Program-made: the position numbers and the translations under genes | Assembly: GCF_000934465.1 (NCBI RefSeq) | Contig: NZ_JXWY01000031.1 | Location: 51,195-115,194 of the forward strand | Reading direction: 5' to 3' | Length of the DNA stretch: 64,000 bases | Source: Staphylococcus microti | Lineage (GTDB): Bacteria > Bacillota > Bacilli > Staphylococcales > Staphylococcaceae | Part shown: positions 63,580-64,000 of the stretch, piece by piece | How the letters are laid out: every line of letters starts with the position of its first letter | Numbering within the stretch: position 1 is the first letter of the stretch | The notes under the pieces: model-generated | The model's input: only the letters and a program-made list of their open reading frames with translations | Told to the model about the DNA's origin: nothing | Databases searched by the model: none

Positions 63580-63898
63580 GAAATCGCTCCTTTTAAGTAT
63601 TAGTAAATGATAGGATAAGCCTGAAACATCTTTCATTGGCGATAAACGGATGCCTCATACTTTCTTCAAAAAGCTGAATCATTTAAGGAATAGCGTTCAT
63701 TGATTATAGCGAAAACGTCCTTTGACAACCTTTTTACTGCTAATCTGTATCGCGCTTAAATTTTTGTATAACAACCATTCTACTAAAAAAATTATTTAAT
63801 TGCACGCGAATTTTTAGAATTTTTCAATATATAATTGGAATATATCTCATCACTTCACTGCATCAAAAAAAGAGGTCATCAGATACTCGTAATTAAAG

Positions 63899-64000
63899 TG
63901 GACCCCATGTCAAGGACACTTAAAAAAAAGACCATTAACTAAATAATTAACTCCCACTATGATGGTGTCATAGGAGGAGTTAAGGCAATGTGAGCCTGTA
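63899..64000. mobile_element. Possible end of an insertion sequence
   Basis: GTGGACCCCATGTCAAGGAC followed by A-rich DNA and an 8-bp-arm hairpin (TTAACTCC ... GGAGTTAA, 63940-63975) is the style of an IS3-type end with the promoter region of a transposase. The sequence stops before any transposase can be read. It also fits a degenerate remnant. Confidence 0.4.

Overview
The window is a contiguous stretch of a Staphylococcus chromosome. The evidence is the gene set, the AT-rich low-GC coding style, strong AAGGAGG ribosome sites and many hairpin terminators. Several loci are staphylococcus-specific: a SarR-like regulator, two FhuD2 siderophore-binding lipoproteins, an LcpC-type LytR-CpsA-Psr protein, LyrA/SpdC between hutG and rpiA, an RsaI-like small RNA, and a YSIRK/LPETG surface protein with a protein A-type C-terminus. 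Gene order from about 4 kb to 46 kb (fhuD2, sarR, formate dehydrogenase, lcpC, suhB, rsaI, hut genes, lyrA, rpiA) follows, from memory, the S. aureus fhuD2-to-rpiA region. The sialic acid locus at the left edge and the surface protein differ from S. aureus. An animal-associated, non-aureus species is likely, but I cannot name it.

Layout. 0-4 kb: sialic acid catabolism (ROK kinase, GntR/FadR-type regulator, nanA, SSS transporter) with two identical cre-like sites and a FadR-type palindrome at the nanA promoter. 4-6 kb: tandem fhuD2 genes, only one behind a Fur box. 6-16 kb: acyl-CoA dehydrogenase, sarR, flavin and NAD oxidoreductases, an opine-dehydrogenase-like protein and a LytG-type glucosaminidase. 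16-28 kb: formate dehydrogenase with a DUF1641 partner, lcpC, an inositol-phosphatase-family protein, the rsaI-like RNA, a CPBP protease, an amino acid permease, a formate/nitrite transporter behind a Rex-type site, and small membrane proteins. 28-36 kb: dioxygenase/VOC protein, bile acid:Na+ symporter family, NhaC antiporter, and an M20 hydrolase plus SulP transporter pair. 36-43 kb: histidine utilisation (hutI, hutU, YjiH-type membrane protein, LysR regulator, hutG). 43-47 kb: lyrA/spdC, rpiA, galM, ynfA. 47-49 kb: a regulator and the protein A-like repeat protein. 49-54 kb: Nat-type ABC exporter, HTH plus two membrane proteins, DUF805. 54-64 kb: frameshifted 3-methyladenine glycosylase, PadR-DUF1700-DUF4097 operon, a glycosidase remnant beside an AraC regulator, gltS, a Zur-box CobW GTPase, thioesterase, HicDH-like dehydrogenase, a PTS-IIC-like permease and a possible IS end.

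How the genes fit together. Much of the window is secondary carbon and nitrogen use under catabolite control: sialic acid, histidine, formate, glutamate, 2-hydroxyacids, and an rsaI-like RNA that itself has a cre-like site over its -35. A second theme is the cell envelope: LcpC, a LytG-type glucosaminidase, LyrA/SpdC and the LPETG protein. Metal control is visible as a Fur box and a Zur box.

The most unusual item is the LPETG protein. It has protein A-like LysM and anchor regions. Its six exact 35-residue repeats align without gaps to helices 1-2 of a protein A IgG-binding domain, but the helix that closes one unit also appears to open the next, and several Fc-contact residues are replaced.
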